A stretch of DNA of 64,000 bases from Turritopsis dohrnii (Eukaryota > Cnidaria > Hydrozoa > Anthoathecata > Oceaniidae): contig BQMF02000096.1 in the NCBI GenBank assembly GCA_027922465.2, positions 310,001 through 374,000 of the forward strand. Direction: 5' to 3'. Positions 1-10,310 of the stretch are shown here, in pieces (position 1 is the first letter of the stretch; the number at the start of each line of letters is the position of its first letter). The notes below the pieces were generated by a model. That model worked only from the letters and a program-made list of their open reading frames with translations. It made no database searches and was not told where the DNA came from. Both the position numbers and the translations under genes were made by a program.

Positions 1-110
1 CAGCATTCTTGATAGAAGATGTAGCTGGAGATCCACCCCAAATCAATTTCAATGTATCCCAATTTTCCATACTAATTTTCCACTTCCTGATCTTCTACCT
101 TCAGTAACAG

Positions 111-768
111 CATGGACGTATAAAAAGAGAAGGACTCACAACTAATACTAAAGCCTTTCATTTCTTTTATTGAAATCTATTCTGTCGGCATTTTTTTGAT
201 GTAATCCTCGCCTCGCATTTCACTGGATTTCGCTTCACATGGGTGGGTTTATACGACGCTTTAGGTTTAATTCGATGTGGAAAACCAACGAATTGAGAGA
301 AAATACGATTTGCAGATGCATCAGCAATATTCTTGAGTATCACAAAACTTCTACTCAACCTTTTTTAAAAATGTCGGATTGAAATTAAGATAAATTTGTC
401 GGAGCTAGGAAGTATTTTGTGTATATACTTATATCCAAAGATTCGGTACTTTGAAAGACGCCTGGGTGATACCTGAGAATATACAGAAAGAAGAGTGCTT
501 TTTCATTCAATTCTGAAAATTTCATGTTTGATACTGTAAGAAGTCATGAGGAATCAGAGTTTAAAACCTGGCTTCAAAATAATCATAAAATCTTTAAATT
601 CATTTCTGGTTGGTTATTACGATCATAGAAGCCAGTGGAAACATGTATTTTTAACAGCACTTGAGGGAGTTTCAAAACTGCTTTTGTGAAAAGTTCAATA
701 AACCGAGGCGAGGTTTGTTTGAATAGATTTATAAAAATTGTAAGTCCTTCTCTTTTTATACGTCCATG
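111..768. repeat. 26-bp inverted repeat pair around 600 bp
   Basis: Positions 111-136 and 743-768 are exact reverse complements over 26 bp, with the core GGACGTATAAAAAGAGAAGG. The right arm overlaps the last codons of the minus-strand Myb-like ORF that ends at 756. The 600 bp between the arms holds no gene I recognise. I cannot tell whether the arms are transposon ends or a local inverted duplication of the gene's 3' end. Confidence 0.7.
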
Positions 769-1148
769 GTAACAGCTTTTCGATAGTCCTGTCTGATATC
801 TTTGACTTTTTGTTTAACGCGGTCATACCCTGTTTTGATTGCTTTTTTATCTTCTTCTTGTCGTTGCTTTGCTTCACAAAATTCTTCAGGGGATATATCA
901 TCTGGAATATTTGTTGACTCTGGAGGACCAAATTCACCTGAGTCAAATTTTTTAGCCATGGCTGTTCGTACATCTCCATACATACGCACTAAATCGGACT
1001 CAAAATCAAGACCTTTAAATTCATACTGGGTTTTAATCTCCATCAAGCTATTCAAAAGTTCTTCCTGCATTGCTACACTCCAGCGGAATCTTGAACTCTG
1101 CGATGTCTTCACTTTTTGTTTTTTGTTTTTTGTATGCGTTGTTTCCAT
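756..1148 (-). CDS. Myb/SANT-like DNA-binding protein, possibly transposon-derived
   Basis: This is a 130-residue ORF starting at the ATG at 1148. It has a lysine-rich start and then, from about residue 20 to 75, the pattern F-R-W-S..M.E.LL..L ... E.DLVRMYGDVRTAMAKKF. That resembles the Myb/SANT-like (trihelix) domains carried by the second ORF of Harbinger-type transposons. The last third is highly charged and probably helical. No transposase lies beside it, so it is either an orphan second ORF of a decayed element or the first exon of a small host gene. A fold-back repeat lies about 220 bp upstream of the start. The coding pattern looks real; the family call is from memory of the domain type. 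Confidence 0.5.
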   Translation of the reverse strand: METTHTKNKKQKVKTSQSSRFRWSVAMQEELLNSLMEIKTQYEFKGLDFESDLVRMYGDVRTAMAKKFDSGEFGPPESTNIPDDISPEEFCEAKQRQEEDKKAIKTGYDRVKQKVKDIRQDYRKAVTMDV

Positions 1149-1370
1149 AGCAAATTCGTCAATATCATCACTATAAAAATATGTAAAAAAAAGTGTTCAA
1201 ATAACAAGAAATAAATCGTGTCAATGAGAAAGCCTCCAAAATACGAACCTGATTTTTCTTTTAAAATTATCTGCCATATCTGCTTATCTTTTTCACACAA
1301 GTTCACGTTTAAAAAGAAATTGATTAATGGATTTGCACATTTTCAGTACAAAAATAAACACAAAAAAGAT

Positions 1371-1582
1371 TTTCGCCCCGGTTTGAGTCAATAATTTCTG
1401 TATACACGCTAAAATCATTCACAAAACTTCCCCGGGGTGAATTTCGCCCCTGTCTTATAAACAGGGGTGAAATAAGCCCTAGGGTTTTGTTTCACCCCGG
1501 CTATAACGTGTATACAGTCAAAGTCATTTCTTCGCAGACAGGGTTGAACTCACCCCGGGGTGAAATTCAACCCGGGGCGAAA
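1371..1582. mobile_element. CCCGGGG-ended fold-back element (MITE-like)
   Basis: The outer ends TTTCGCCCCGG (1371) and CCGGGGCGAAA (to 1582) are inverted. A second inverted pair, GTATACACG near 1401 and CGTGTATAC near 1508, lies inside, together with several copies of a GGGGTGAAAT-type motif. It is about 212 bp, non-coding and far more GC-rich than its surroundings. No clear target duplication was seen, so the superfamily is undetermined. Confidence 0.55.
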
Positions 1583-1912
1583 TTGTACGTGTAACCTACC
1601 CCTAAACCCCCCTTTACAATATACTATGTCAATTTTCAAACACCTTTTTTGAAACTTTTTTTTTTGTTATAATTTTCAATATGTTTTAAAGAAGAAGTTT
1701 TTTCCAAGAACTTTTATACAAACTGACATTCAGTGGTGATCAGGTGAAGCCGCCCTTGATGAATGAATGTTTTTTGACTGCAATCAAGTACTTTCCTTCG
1801 CTATCATAAGCTGAAATTGAAAGATAAAATTGACTTTGAGTAATTTGATGAAGTCAAGTTTAGACATAGATGCGGAAATGCATGTATAGTTGAATCCAAT
1901 ATTTACAATTTG

Positions 1913-2470
1913 CATGATAAGTGAAAAACACAAGAAAATGTAGCAATTTCAAAAACGGAACTTCAAAAACGGATATTAGGTTTTTACAATTTCCTACCGA
2001 AAATAACCTTCAACTTTATAAGCATGCAGAGTTTCTATCCATTTTTTCATTTCATTCTTCTCATGAATATTTTATTCATTCTTAGGTATGTTTTGTTTTT
2101 GCACTGTCACAAAATGGAACAGGTGAAAACAGTAACAAGTTGTTTCAAATCAACTGTCACATCCCGAACTGTAAGGATATCAAATATTTACAAAAAAGGC
2201 TTGCATGATAAGTGAAAATAACATGAAAATGTCATAATTTCTACCTTGGGAACTTTGAAAACGGATATTAGGTTTTTAACATTTTTTACAGAGGATGACC
2301 TTCAACTTTATTAGCATGCGGAGTTTGTATCCATTTTTTCATTCCATTCTTCTCGTGAATATTTTATTCATTCTTAGGTATGTTTTGTTTTTGCACTGTC
2401 ACAAAATGGAACAGGTGAAAACAGTAACGAGTTGTTTCAAGTCAACTACAACATTACAGACAGTAAGTAT
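1913..2470 (+). repeat. Two-copy tandem duplication upstream of the GPCR gene
   Basis: Two diverged direct copies lie head to tail with a period of about 290 bp. The segment from GCATGATAAGTGAAAA at 1913 recurs at 2202. The block ending in CAGGTGAAAACAGTAAC recurs as well. The second copy ends about 75 bp before the receptor start codon at 2544, so one or both copies probably form its 5' untranslated or promoter region. Short ORFs in the copies look like chance. Confidence 0.75.
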
Positions 2471-2543
2471 ACCAAAGCATAAGAACGAACGTTGCTTTCC
2501 ATGTCGCATCAGTGGTGAAAATAATACAAAGTGTTCTTGAAAA

Positions 2544-3380
2544 ATGCTGTCTGAAAATATGACCGTAGGATATATGGTTGGTTTGAGTACAATTTACATG
2601 ATACCAACATTTCTCCATTTTCTTGGAATTTTTCTGCTATATGGACCAAAGAGTATCAAATTGAAAAAATCGCAGCGTTTATACCTAGTAAATCTGAGCA
2701 CTTTCGAAAGCCTCCATTGTCTCTTGGCAATCATACGAACAATCCTGACTTACATGAAGTATCTGCACGTTGACAAACACATAATGCTGCTACAGTGGAC
2801 TTCGTGTTATGTTGCCATAACTTTCTCCGTCATATTCCTCACTATCGACTGCATGCAAGTAATACGCTTGGGCATTCGTTGTTCTCCAGACAAGCATGCA
2901 CGAATCGCCAGATGCTTAATCACCAGCTTGTGGATCTTCACTCCTATCGTAGCATTTGTCTCTTCCAAGTTATTTGATAATGACAATATCGCTATTGTAC
3001 GAACAAGCGTATTTTACATACATCCAGTAGGTGATTTACCGTTTGTAATCGTAATTGTTGCTGCATACAGTTGTATCATGTATACTGTGAAAAAAAGCAG
3101 GACACAAGTAACCCATGGAACTGAAGAAAATGGGCCTCCGTTTTATCGGACTAAAATATTTTTGGTCCCGTTCTTCATCATTCTAAACTTTTTGTTATTT
3201 ATGTTTTTACCAAAAGCATTTTTCTTCTTCTATTGTGTTACCAAAAGAAGATGGAGTGAGCCGGCAGTTTTTGTGTTGTTATCACTATTTGGTGTTTCCT
3301 ATGTTATCAACCCTGTCATCTATATCTTCATGTTGCCGAATGTTCGCCAATACTTACTCACATTGGTGTGTAGACGTTAA
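2544..3380 (+). CDS. Rhodopsin-like orphan G-protein-coupled receptor, intronless
   Basis: The predicted protein has 278 residues and seven hydrophobic segments at about residues 8-33, 46-70, 82-110, 121-143, 160-187, 212-238 and 245-270. Segment 7 carries the class A signature N-P-V-I-Y followed by a short basic tail (NVRQYL...CRR). The usual DRY box after segment 3 is replaced by D-C-M, as often happens in divergent cnidarian receptors. There is one N-glycosylation site near the start (N-M-T). The second loop is short and the protein is shorter than typical aminergic or peptide receptors, which fits the large intronless orphan families of cnidarians. The ligand cannot be predicted. The gene is intact, with a tandem duplication just upstream and a transposon about 420 bp downstream. 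Confidence 0.85.
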   Translation: MLSENMTVGYMVGLSTIYMIPTFLHFLGIFLLYGPKSIKLKKSQRLYLVNLSTFESLHCLLAIIRTILTYMKYLHVDKHIMLLQWTSCYVAITFSVIFLTIDCMQVIRLGIRCSPDKHARIARCLITSLWIFTPIVAFVSSKLFDNDNIAIVRTSVFYIHPVGDLPFVIVIVAAYSCIMYTVKKSRTQVTHGTEENGPPFYRTKIFLVPFFIILNFLLFMFLPKAFFFFYCVTKRRWSEPAVFVLLSLFGVSYVINPVIYIFMLPNVRQYLLTLVCRR

Positions 3381-3804
3381 TCATCAAATGATGGACCGTG
3401 TCCATTCTTGCTTACGATAATGTGGATACTGTAATGTGAAAACTAATTCTAATTCAAGCAATAAATACATATTATTTCTGTTGATGTTGTAAATATATTT
3501 AGCTTTTTTGATGAAGTATGATTAATGTAATTGAAAATGGAAAACAACGTTGCTTTTCATTTCATTGGTTTTCATTTCAGTTTGAAAAACGAAAACGCTG
3601 TTGAAAAAAGATATTGTTTACTTAGATCTCCTTTTGCTTTTGACGTTCAGTAACAGTTTTGTTTAAAACCCGTTAAAGAATTTTACAGGGGATGCTAGTT
3701 TTATATTTTGCTGTCAAACAAAAATACCTTAGCTTAATTACTCTCGTTACTTCATGAAGTACAAGAAATAACACCAATATACTGTAGTGCCACATATTTC
3801 ATTA
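3381..3804. other. AT-rich spacer between receptor and transposon
   Basis: This is the 3' flank of the receptor gene. AATAAA-like signals occur near 3459. I see no gene or repeat here. The last two bases are the TA duplicated by the neighbouring transposon. Confidence 0.5.
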
Positions 3805-4169
3805 AAGTGTATCCAGATATAATTGGCAGTGGAAACAAGAATGCCTGTAACTTTTGATAGTCAAATGCAATTGTGAAATTTTTTTTTGCTTCTTTTAGAG
3901 AATCAAAAGCGCTATATTTGAATGTATTTTTGGTTGAAAAATTCGCGACTTTTAGCGGTTGAATTTGCGATGACAAAATTTGAGCTTTTTTTCTACTTAT
4001 GCTATAACGTTCATTTTTACACCAGTGGTAGGTCAGCCTTAGGTAAAGAAGGTTGTCAAATTTCAAGGCAAACAGAAAAGTCCTTGGGAAGATATGGGAC
4101 CCGAAATACCCCTTGGTAGCGCTTTTTTGTGAAACATCAAATCTCCAAATTTTTAATAAAAACGGGGGT
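3805..4169 (+). repeat. Left terminal inverted repeat of the IS630-type element
   Basis: This is the reverse complement of 6129-6493 over 365 bp with very few mismatches. It contains a 104-codon open frame on the minus strand that is only a by-product of the repeat; the same frame appears on the plus strand in the right repeat. Confidence 0.92.
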
Positions 4170-4455
4170 TTATGTTATCTTTTTTGAACAGTGCAATTAA
4201 AAGTGGGAAAGTGTTAAGTGTTGATGCATTGGTATTATTGATCATTTCGAAACAAAGCGAAACACAATTTGATTGTTTTTATTGAAACGATAAGCAAGGA
4301 ACAAAGGCATATAGATCATAAAATAGTTTTTGTAAAACACCAGAATAACCTTTAACAACAAGCAGCTATGAAACAATATGATACAAGAATGAGAGAATTT
4401 AAAATATACAATTGTTTTAAGAAAGGGTATATTTTAAATAAGATTCAATAAATAA

Positions 4456-5910
4456 TTAATTTTCTGTTTCATCACTGTCCGATTCACTGTCTGAGTCGTT
4501 ACTGTCAGAATTGCTGTCGGAGTCATCATTCAAATCAATGATAAATCGTTCAGTTACATCACGTCCATGAAAGTCTATTTTCCAAAATTCTTGCTCTACT
4601 TTCATTGAATGTTTCTCAACTTTAGCCCATTTCGCAGGTGTAACATTTTCTAACGCCTGATTCACGAGAATTTGTACGTCCTTTATCTTGAAAGTAACAT
4701 TTTCACGCGCCACCTCAGATTTAACCTGGGCCCAGAACAGCTCAATGGGATTCAATTCTGAGTGTCCTATCGGAAGACGCAATATGTGAATGTCCTTTCC
4801 TTTTTCAGCGCAAAACTTCTGCGTTATCGTCTCCAAGTTGTATTGTTTGGGGACAACAATGCTTTTACTTTTTGGTAACAAAACTGCTTTCGTATCTTTT
4901 GGATTTTCAAATGGAATCGTAAGCCAATCTTGCATTTTTGCTTTTCTCCACGACATGGTTGGACATTTCGACTCTTCGGTTTGGCGCGAGTGATATCGAG
5001 CATTGTCAATAACAACAACAGATTTATCAGGGAGGCTTAGGAGAACTTTTTTCTCGAACCAATCCTCGAAGTGTTCTCCATTCATCTCACTGTGGTAGTC
5101 CTCTGAATCTTTTTTCCCAATAAAACATTCCCCGCAGTCCTTCAAAAAACCATTCTTCGACCCCAAGTGGTTAATGATTAATCGCTTACCCTTACCAGAG
5201 GGCACCTTGAGGCCACCTTTACAAGAAATACCTGTCAAGAGAGGGTTTTCATCAGTGCAATCTTCCTGCCAAATGTACTCTGTTGTGTGGTTCTGATTAC
5301 ACCAGGTTTCATCTTGGTGGAAGATTTCGTATCCTTCGTCACGGTATTTTTTAATGTTTCTCAGGTATTCATGACGGGTAGCAACAATGTCCAGACGTTG
5401 ATAAACGTTCATCTTTTTATTCCTCTTTTTGCACACAAAACCCAACTTTTTGACACACGTGTGCAGTTTGGATCTACTCATTATTGGAAAGCCAGGTATG
5501 TCTAAGGCTTCGGCGTGAATTTTATCAAGTGTGGGTATTTCTGGGTCTGGTCTTGTGTAGAAGCTGTGAATTAGACGAGATAAAGCGTTTTTATTAAAGT
5601 CATCCAACTTTATTCGTGGCTTTCCACGTGTTTCTGTGCTGGAAGTTGGCTCCTTATTGCCCTTACTCTCTTCACGTCTCACTCGATAGACTTGTCGCTC
5701 AGAAATTCCACAAATCTCACTGATTATTTGAGCAATATTAGGGCGTTTTTCAAATACGGGTTCACTGAATTTCTCACGCCTTGCTGCAGCAGTAACCCAA
5801 TCATCTAAGCGTTTTACAATAGATTTTTCCCTGTCATTCAACCAAGAGTGTGTATTTTTAGGTTTTTTGGACGATCTTTTCAGCGGTTCTCCCTCTCGTT
5901 TAGAATCCAT
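4456..5910 (-). CDS. DDE transposase, IS630/Tc1 superfamily, DD87E spacing
   Basis: The frame is open from 5973, but the methionine at 5910 (M-D-S-K-R-E-G) is the likelier start because the 21 residues before it are hydrophobic and unlike a transposase. From 5910 the protein has 484 residues. In the numbering from 5973, residues 40-120 form a helix-turn-helix region with an AT-hook-like G-K-P-R. The catalytic core follows: H-Q-D-E-T-W (Asp221), V-V-I-D-N-A-R-Y-H (Asp323) and S-E-L-N-P-I-E-L-F-W (Glu411). There are 87 residues between the second Asp and the Glu, against 34 in Tc1 and mariner, which points to a long-spacer subgroup. The C-terminus is a run of Ser, Asp and Glu. No stops or frameshifts are visible, so the enzyme may be active. 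Confidence 0.9.
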   Translation of the reverse strand: MDSKREGEPLKRSSKKPKNTHSWLNDREKSIVKRLDDWVTAAARREKFSEPVFEKRPNIAQIISEICGISERQVYRVRREESKGNKEPTSSTETRGKPRIKLDDFNKNALSRLIHSFYTRPDPEIPTLDKIHAEALDIPGFPIMSRSKLHTCVKKLGFVCKKRNKKMNVYQRLDIVATRHEYLRNIKKYRDEGYEIFHQDETWCNQNHTTEYIWQEDCTDENPLLTGISCKGGLKVPSGKGKRLIINHLGSKNGFLKDCGECFIGKKDSEDYHSEMNGEHFEDWFEKKVLLSLPDKSVVVIDNARYHSRQTEESKCPTMSWRKAKMQDWLTIPFENPKDTKAVLLPKSKSIVVPKQYNLETITQKFCAEKGKDIHILRLPIGHSELNPIELFWAQVKSEVARENVTFKIKDVQILVNQALENVTPAKWAKVEKHSMKVEQEFWKIDFHGRDVTERFIIDLNDDSDSNSDSNDSDSESDSDETEN

Positions 5911-6128
5911 TTTACCAAAAGGCAGATAGATGAAGGGAAGAACGATTACAACACTTTTAATTTTTAAAGCCATTTGAATTTCATATTGAACTTATATTGT
6001 CTTTGTTATTTTTAAGTAATTAGAGAACTTTACTAATTCCCAAAACACTAAGTAAGCACAGTTTGGCTATGAGGTCATTAAAGAGATCGTAAAATGTGTT
6101 ATGCTCGAAAAAGTGTTTTATCATCACT

Positions 6129-6493
6129 ACCCCCGTTTTTATTAAAAATTTGGAGATTTGATGTTTCACAAAAAAGCGCTACCAAAGGGTATTTCGGGTC
6201 CCATATCTTCCCAAGGACTTTTCTGTTTGCCTTGAAATTTGACAACCTTCTTTACCTAAGGCTGACCTACCACTGGTGTAAAAATGAACGTTATAGCATA
6301 AGTAGAAAAAAAGCTCAAATTTTGTCATCGCAAATTCAACCGCTAAAAGTCGCGAATTTTTCAACCAAAAATACATTCAAATATAGCGCTTTTGATTCTC
6401 TAAAAGAAGCAAAAAAAAATTTCACAATTGCATTTGACTATCAAAAGTTACAGGCATTCTTGTTTCCACTGCCAATTATATCTGGATACACTT
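6129..6493 (-). repeat. Right terminal inverted repeat of the IS630-type element
   Basis: This is the reverse complement of 3805-4169 and ends at the duplicated TA at 6494-6495. It lies upstream of the transposase start and so probably holds its promoter. Confidence 0.92.
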
Positions 6494-6567
6494 TAGTACA
6501 ATCATACCAGTTTGTGACCTGACCGTGTTGTAACAATTAGGTACAATAGCAAGTCCTATTGTTATTA

Positions 6568-6608
6568 GGTATTGTTTCATGTGGCTGGGCACACTCAGTT
6601 GCTATTTT
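6568..6608 (-). repeat. Fragment of a tRNA-derived SINE tail
   Basis: About 41 bp match the 3' end of the SINE at 43553-43890 (shared GGTATTGTTT, GTGGCT and CTCAGTTGCTATT). Only the tail part is present. Confidence 0.6.
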
Positions 6609-8053
6609 ACACAAAACAAATCATCATTGTGCTGAATAGCTCCAACAGCACTGGGAGACTCTTTGAAACGATTTTGCCGTAAATCTGCTGCATATGTTTA
6701 ATAGAGACCTTGGATGTTTTTAATGAAACCATCTAGAAGGAAAGTTCCTTATTGTTGGAAAATGTTTTAGCTTGGCGGTTGAAAGCGATCTTTAATGTGA
6801 TCCACTAGTAAGTCTACCGCCTCAAAATCTTTCTGTAGTCATGTATTTGCGTCAAAAGGTGTTCTGCTGTTGCTTTACAAAAAACAAATAGTGAGCAGGT
6901 GCTTGTGTTTTCCTCTTAAAGGAAGGCTCGCAAATGCTGTTCTTTTTCAAACAGGTTCTTTTTCTCAAGCACAGTGTCGTAAAACACATTAAACGAACTT
7001 TCATCTTGAATTCGTTTCAATGGTTTTGAATAACGCATAACTCGTTGAAATTCCTCGAAACGCCACCAAAAAGAATAAAATGTTACTACTTGGCTATCAG
7101 AGAAAATAAGAGAAATAGTAACGATGTTTAAATTTCTGACATGTAATACAACATCTTTGTCATAGAGTCATTTATTTCTGAAATAGATGTTATTAAATAA
7201 TCAAATCATCGGTTGAAATTTAATTGACGTTTGCGGCAAATTAATCACAACTTTCCAGCCGATTTGATTCCCATCGACAAATCTGAAATAACCCTTCTAC
7301 AAATCTGAAACAGCCTGCCAAATTGAATAGAACGTTCGAAAAGCTGAGATCAACAACTATTTTCTAATTCTCTGATGATTTCACAAAAGAAATTGACATT
7401 TTAATTAATTTTTCTCAATGAACATTTTTTAAAAAATAATGTTTTGACAATAGAATACAAGTTTTATTTCTTCGAGTTTAAACAAACTTGAGTGCAAAGT
7501 GATTTGCCTTTTTCACGTGATTAACTGGTAATAACATGTTCACTAATTTCCCTCACTTGTTTTTCAAAGTTTTTAAATCTCCCTTGCTACTACGAATAAT
7601 AACAGTGCAAAACAGTGTGTTTCAGAATGTTAGAAACGGAAATTTCAAAACTAAAAATATAAAATATATTCACTACAATATACTAGCCGGAACAACTTGA
7701 AAATGGCTTCCTATTGATGTAAAATTATTTTAAAATTCGGTATATTTATTTAAAACAGCTTTGAACAGAAAAATCAATTTTTGTCAACGATTCACCCTAT
7801 TAACTTTATAAAAATCCATTAACATGTCAATGAAAGGAAGCAAGAACGACCGCAGTCGCTAAATCTGCGGCAAAAAATCAACTAAATGAAAGAAAGTAGT
7901 TCGTTAAAGGTAACCTTAGATTTGTTAGAGCTGTTAGTGTCCTGATCAGTCCTTATCCACCTTTTACACTCCAGCTAGGTGCCATTGACATATGACTGCA
8001 CACAACCAGAAAATTGATTAATGAATGCTCATAACAAAATGTCGACATCAAAG
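6609..8053. other. AT-rich stretch, no gene seen
   Basis: I see no reading frame with coding character, no RNA gene and no clear repeat ends in this interval. Confidence 0.4.
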
Positions 8054-8129
8054 GGTTAATAAGCAAATATGACCAAACTTTTATAGCATGTTCGCTACGA
8101 CGTTGAAATCTTTACAGAATTTTGAGTTC
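8054..8129. repeat. 76-bp direct repeat, copy 1
   Basis: It is nearly identical to 10932-11007 (shared start GGTTAATAAGCAAATATGA and end TTACAGAATTTTGAGTTC). The copies are in the same orientation, 2.9 kb apart. This copy overlaps the end of the small minus-strand ORF at 8081-8317. Confidence 0.8.
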
Positions 8130-8317
8130 ATTTTGAGTTGAGTTTTGACCTCAACTGTTTCCTCAATGTTGCTGTTATCACAATGAGATGAAGACCCATC
8201 TGCGGAAAAAGGCCTTGCTCTTTTCCTAGAGTTTGGATTTATTAAACTGTGTCTGACAGCCTGTTTTGAAATTACTGGCACAGCAGACAATGTCTTTGGA
8301 ATTCTGAATTTGGGCAT
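8081..8317 (-). CDS. Small hypothetical ORF or exon, unrecognised
   Basis: This is 78 codons from an ATG at 8317. The product is basic and Ser/Asn-rich with the stretch N-S-R-K-R-A-R-P-F, which could be a nuclear localisation signal. Its last 16 codons lie in a 76-bp repeat that recurs at 10932 without the rest of the ORF. The 3' end is therefore repeat-derived, and the ORF may be chance or a single exon. Confidence 0.25.
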   Translation of the reverse strand: MPKFRIPKTLSAVPVISKQAVRHSLINPNSRKRARPFSADGSSSHCDNSNIEETVEVKTQLKMNSKFCKDFNVVANML

Positions 8318-9881
8318 TTCTTCTTTGAACTTAAATAAATAATATTTATGATGTTATACATGGTATTTCAAGTTTATAACTTACAAATGAACTATGCAAA
8401 ATGAAAAACTTTGCTACTTTCCATATATCAAAAATATATCAAATGTCAATAATGATAAATATTTAACTAAAAGGGAGTAAAGACATGGTTGACTTGCAGA
8501 TGTTTGTACTTTCATCATTATCACTTTTAAATGTTTATATACTTCTGGATCACCACTCCTTAAAATTCATATCCTCTTTGTGTTTACATATGTAAACACA
8601 AATATACAATATTATTGTATATATTACTATTATGCAGATCATTATCTGCAAATTGCATCAGAAAAGTTAATAAATTGTAGAAAGAGTTAAGTCAGGGTTT
8701 GTAGCACTTTTCCCAAAATATTTTCCCTGACTTTAAGGAGTAAAAAAGATATCATTTTACCTGATTTTTCTCTGAAAACACCCTGTTTTCCCTGACTTTA
8801 TTGGTTACTTAAACTACCACAGAGTCAAGATTACACACTCAGAAGTATCAATTTACAGGCTAGAGAAGGGATAAAACATTTTAAATTAAGACTGAAGATA
8901 TTACAATTATTAAGATTGCACGTTAGTGACACTTCCTTTCAGTGTTTTATCTTAGGTAAAAACAAAACTCGATTTTTCCAATTTAAGATTAAAACAGTCT
9001 TGAAAGTTCTTCGAAGACTGACCATCAAGCTGACTTTACAAAAACTTTGTCAATAGTATCCAGATGCTAATCATCTCTGCTAGTCGCTTTTTCACGAAAC
9101 AAGTGAGGAATTATCATAAAATTTGGATACAGCCTAATCAACAAGCCACATCTGTATCTCCAGAGTTACTTCTTCAACAGTTTCCTCCTCAACATTCTCT
9201 ACATAAACAATGTACTTGTAGAAATGATTACTTCTTCAACGGTTTCATCCTCGATAATAGTCACTAATTTCTGGCAATACTTTATGAATTATCTATAAAC
9301 ATCATATTTCTTTTTTTATGCACTTCTCGTGAATCGATTTTTTTACTTCAATAACCTTTTCCATTTTTCATACTGAATATTGTTTATGTTTATTATTTAC
9401 CTGCTAGAAAACGATAAACAAACGTTGTTAAAACATTCTTCTGCTAAAGCCGAATAAATGCATAAATCACAAGCTTTTTTATCCATTAATATCTTCGTTA
9501 TCGACAGTAGTAGAGAGTAAATCGAATTTCTGAAGCTTCTTCGATAAAATATTAACCCAATGTATATCTACAAAAGCTGACAAAAGCTCATCATAAGGTA
9601 TATAAATACGGGAATGAAGAAACAGCCTTTCAGAAAAAAAACCTCATGGACTTCCGAAGCTTTCTTTTTCAGAATAAATCTGTTTACGTCTCCTCGATTT
9701 ACCAATTTGGAAATTAATTTATTTGAGTGGTTTTATTATGCTAATCGAGTTCAAACTGCTTAAAAACAGATATCGTGAAACAAGTGAAACGTCAATGTTA
9801 CTCAAATGATCAGGAAATTTTAAAAACTCGTATTACATTCCGCCGGATTCAAGAACTGGGTTTCTCCCAGTTAATAACATA
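8318..9881. other. Non-coding, AT-rich
   Basis: No gene is visible. Near 8690-8815 there is a partly self-complementary stretch with CCCTGACTTTA at 8732 and CCCTGACTTTAT at 8790, perhaps an old MITE. Its ends could not be fixed. Confidence 0.35.
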
Positions 9882-10310
9882 GGACAGCTTTATACAGCCG
9901 CATAATCGCCGTGTCGAATTAAATTACTTTAATTCGGGTAAAATTCGACAGAAATGCGACAGTCACTTTATACAGGTTTTGTTGCCGCATATCAAATTCG
10001 ACATGACTTTAGACAGCCGCATAAATGTCGAATAAATTTATCACCGTGTGTTTCTTACACGCTGTCCACTACTTTCATGCACTTTTTTCACAAAGTTCAA
10101 TCAAGCTGTTATTAAATTCGACGATTATGCGGCTGTATAAAGTGATGCCGAATTTATGTCGAAGATTGCCGTTTTATTCGACAAACTCTGCTGAACTTAA
10201 TTCATTATGTCGCACTTAATTAAATTTTCACTTTATACAGTCGAATTTACGTCGCATTTAATAAAGAGTTTAATTCGACGCGGCGATTATGCGGCTGTAT
10301 AAAGCTGTCC
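9882..10310. mobile_element. MITE with ends GGACAGCTTTATACAGCCGC
   Basis: The first 29 bp are the reverse complement of the last 29 bp, ending GCGGCTGTATAAAGCTGTCC. ATA occurs on both sides as a possible 3-bp target duplication, which would fit PIF/Harbinger-type elements. The 429-bp body contains further TTTATACAG and TTCGAC inverted motifs and no coding capacity. Confidence 0.8.

Larger units (their letters stand above)
3805..6493 (-). mobile_element. Complete IS630/Tc1-type DNA transposon with 365-bp terminal inverted repeats
   Basis: The element starts AAGTGTATCCAG and ends in its exact reverse complement. It is flanked on both sides by the dinucleotide TA (3803-3804 and 6494-6495), the target duplication typical of IS630/Tc1/mariner elements. 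It is 2,689 bp long and encodes one intact transposase on the minus strand. The terminal repeats (3805-4169 and 6129-6493) are almost identical; the clearest difference is C versus T in a pyrimidine run near 4113 and 6184. With an uninterrupted reading frame, this suggests a recent insertion. It lies about 420 bp downstream of an intact receptor gene and disrupts nothing visible. Confidence 0.92.

Noticed and set aside
3752..4066. A 104-codon minus-strand gene, and the similar plus-strand frame at 6094-6522
   Set aside because: Both lie in the terminal inverted repeats of the IS630-type element and encode the same translation only because the repeats are copies.
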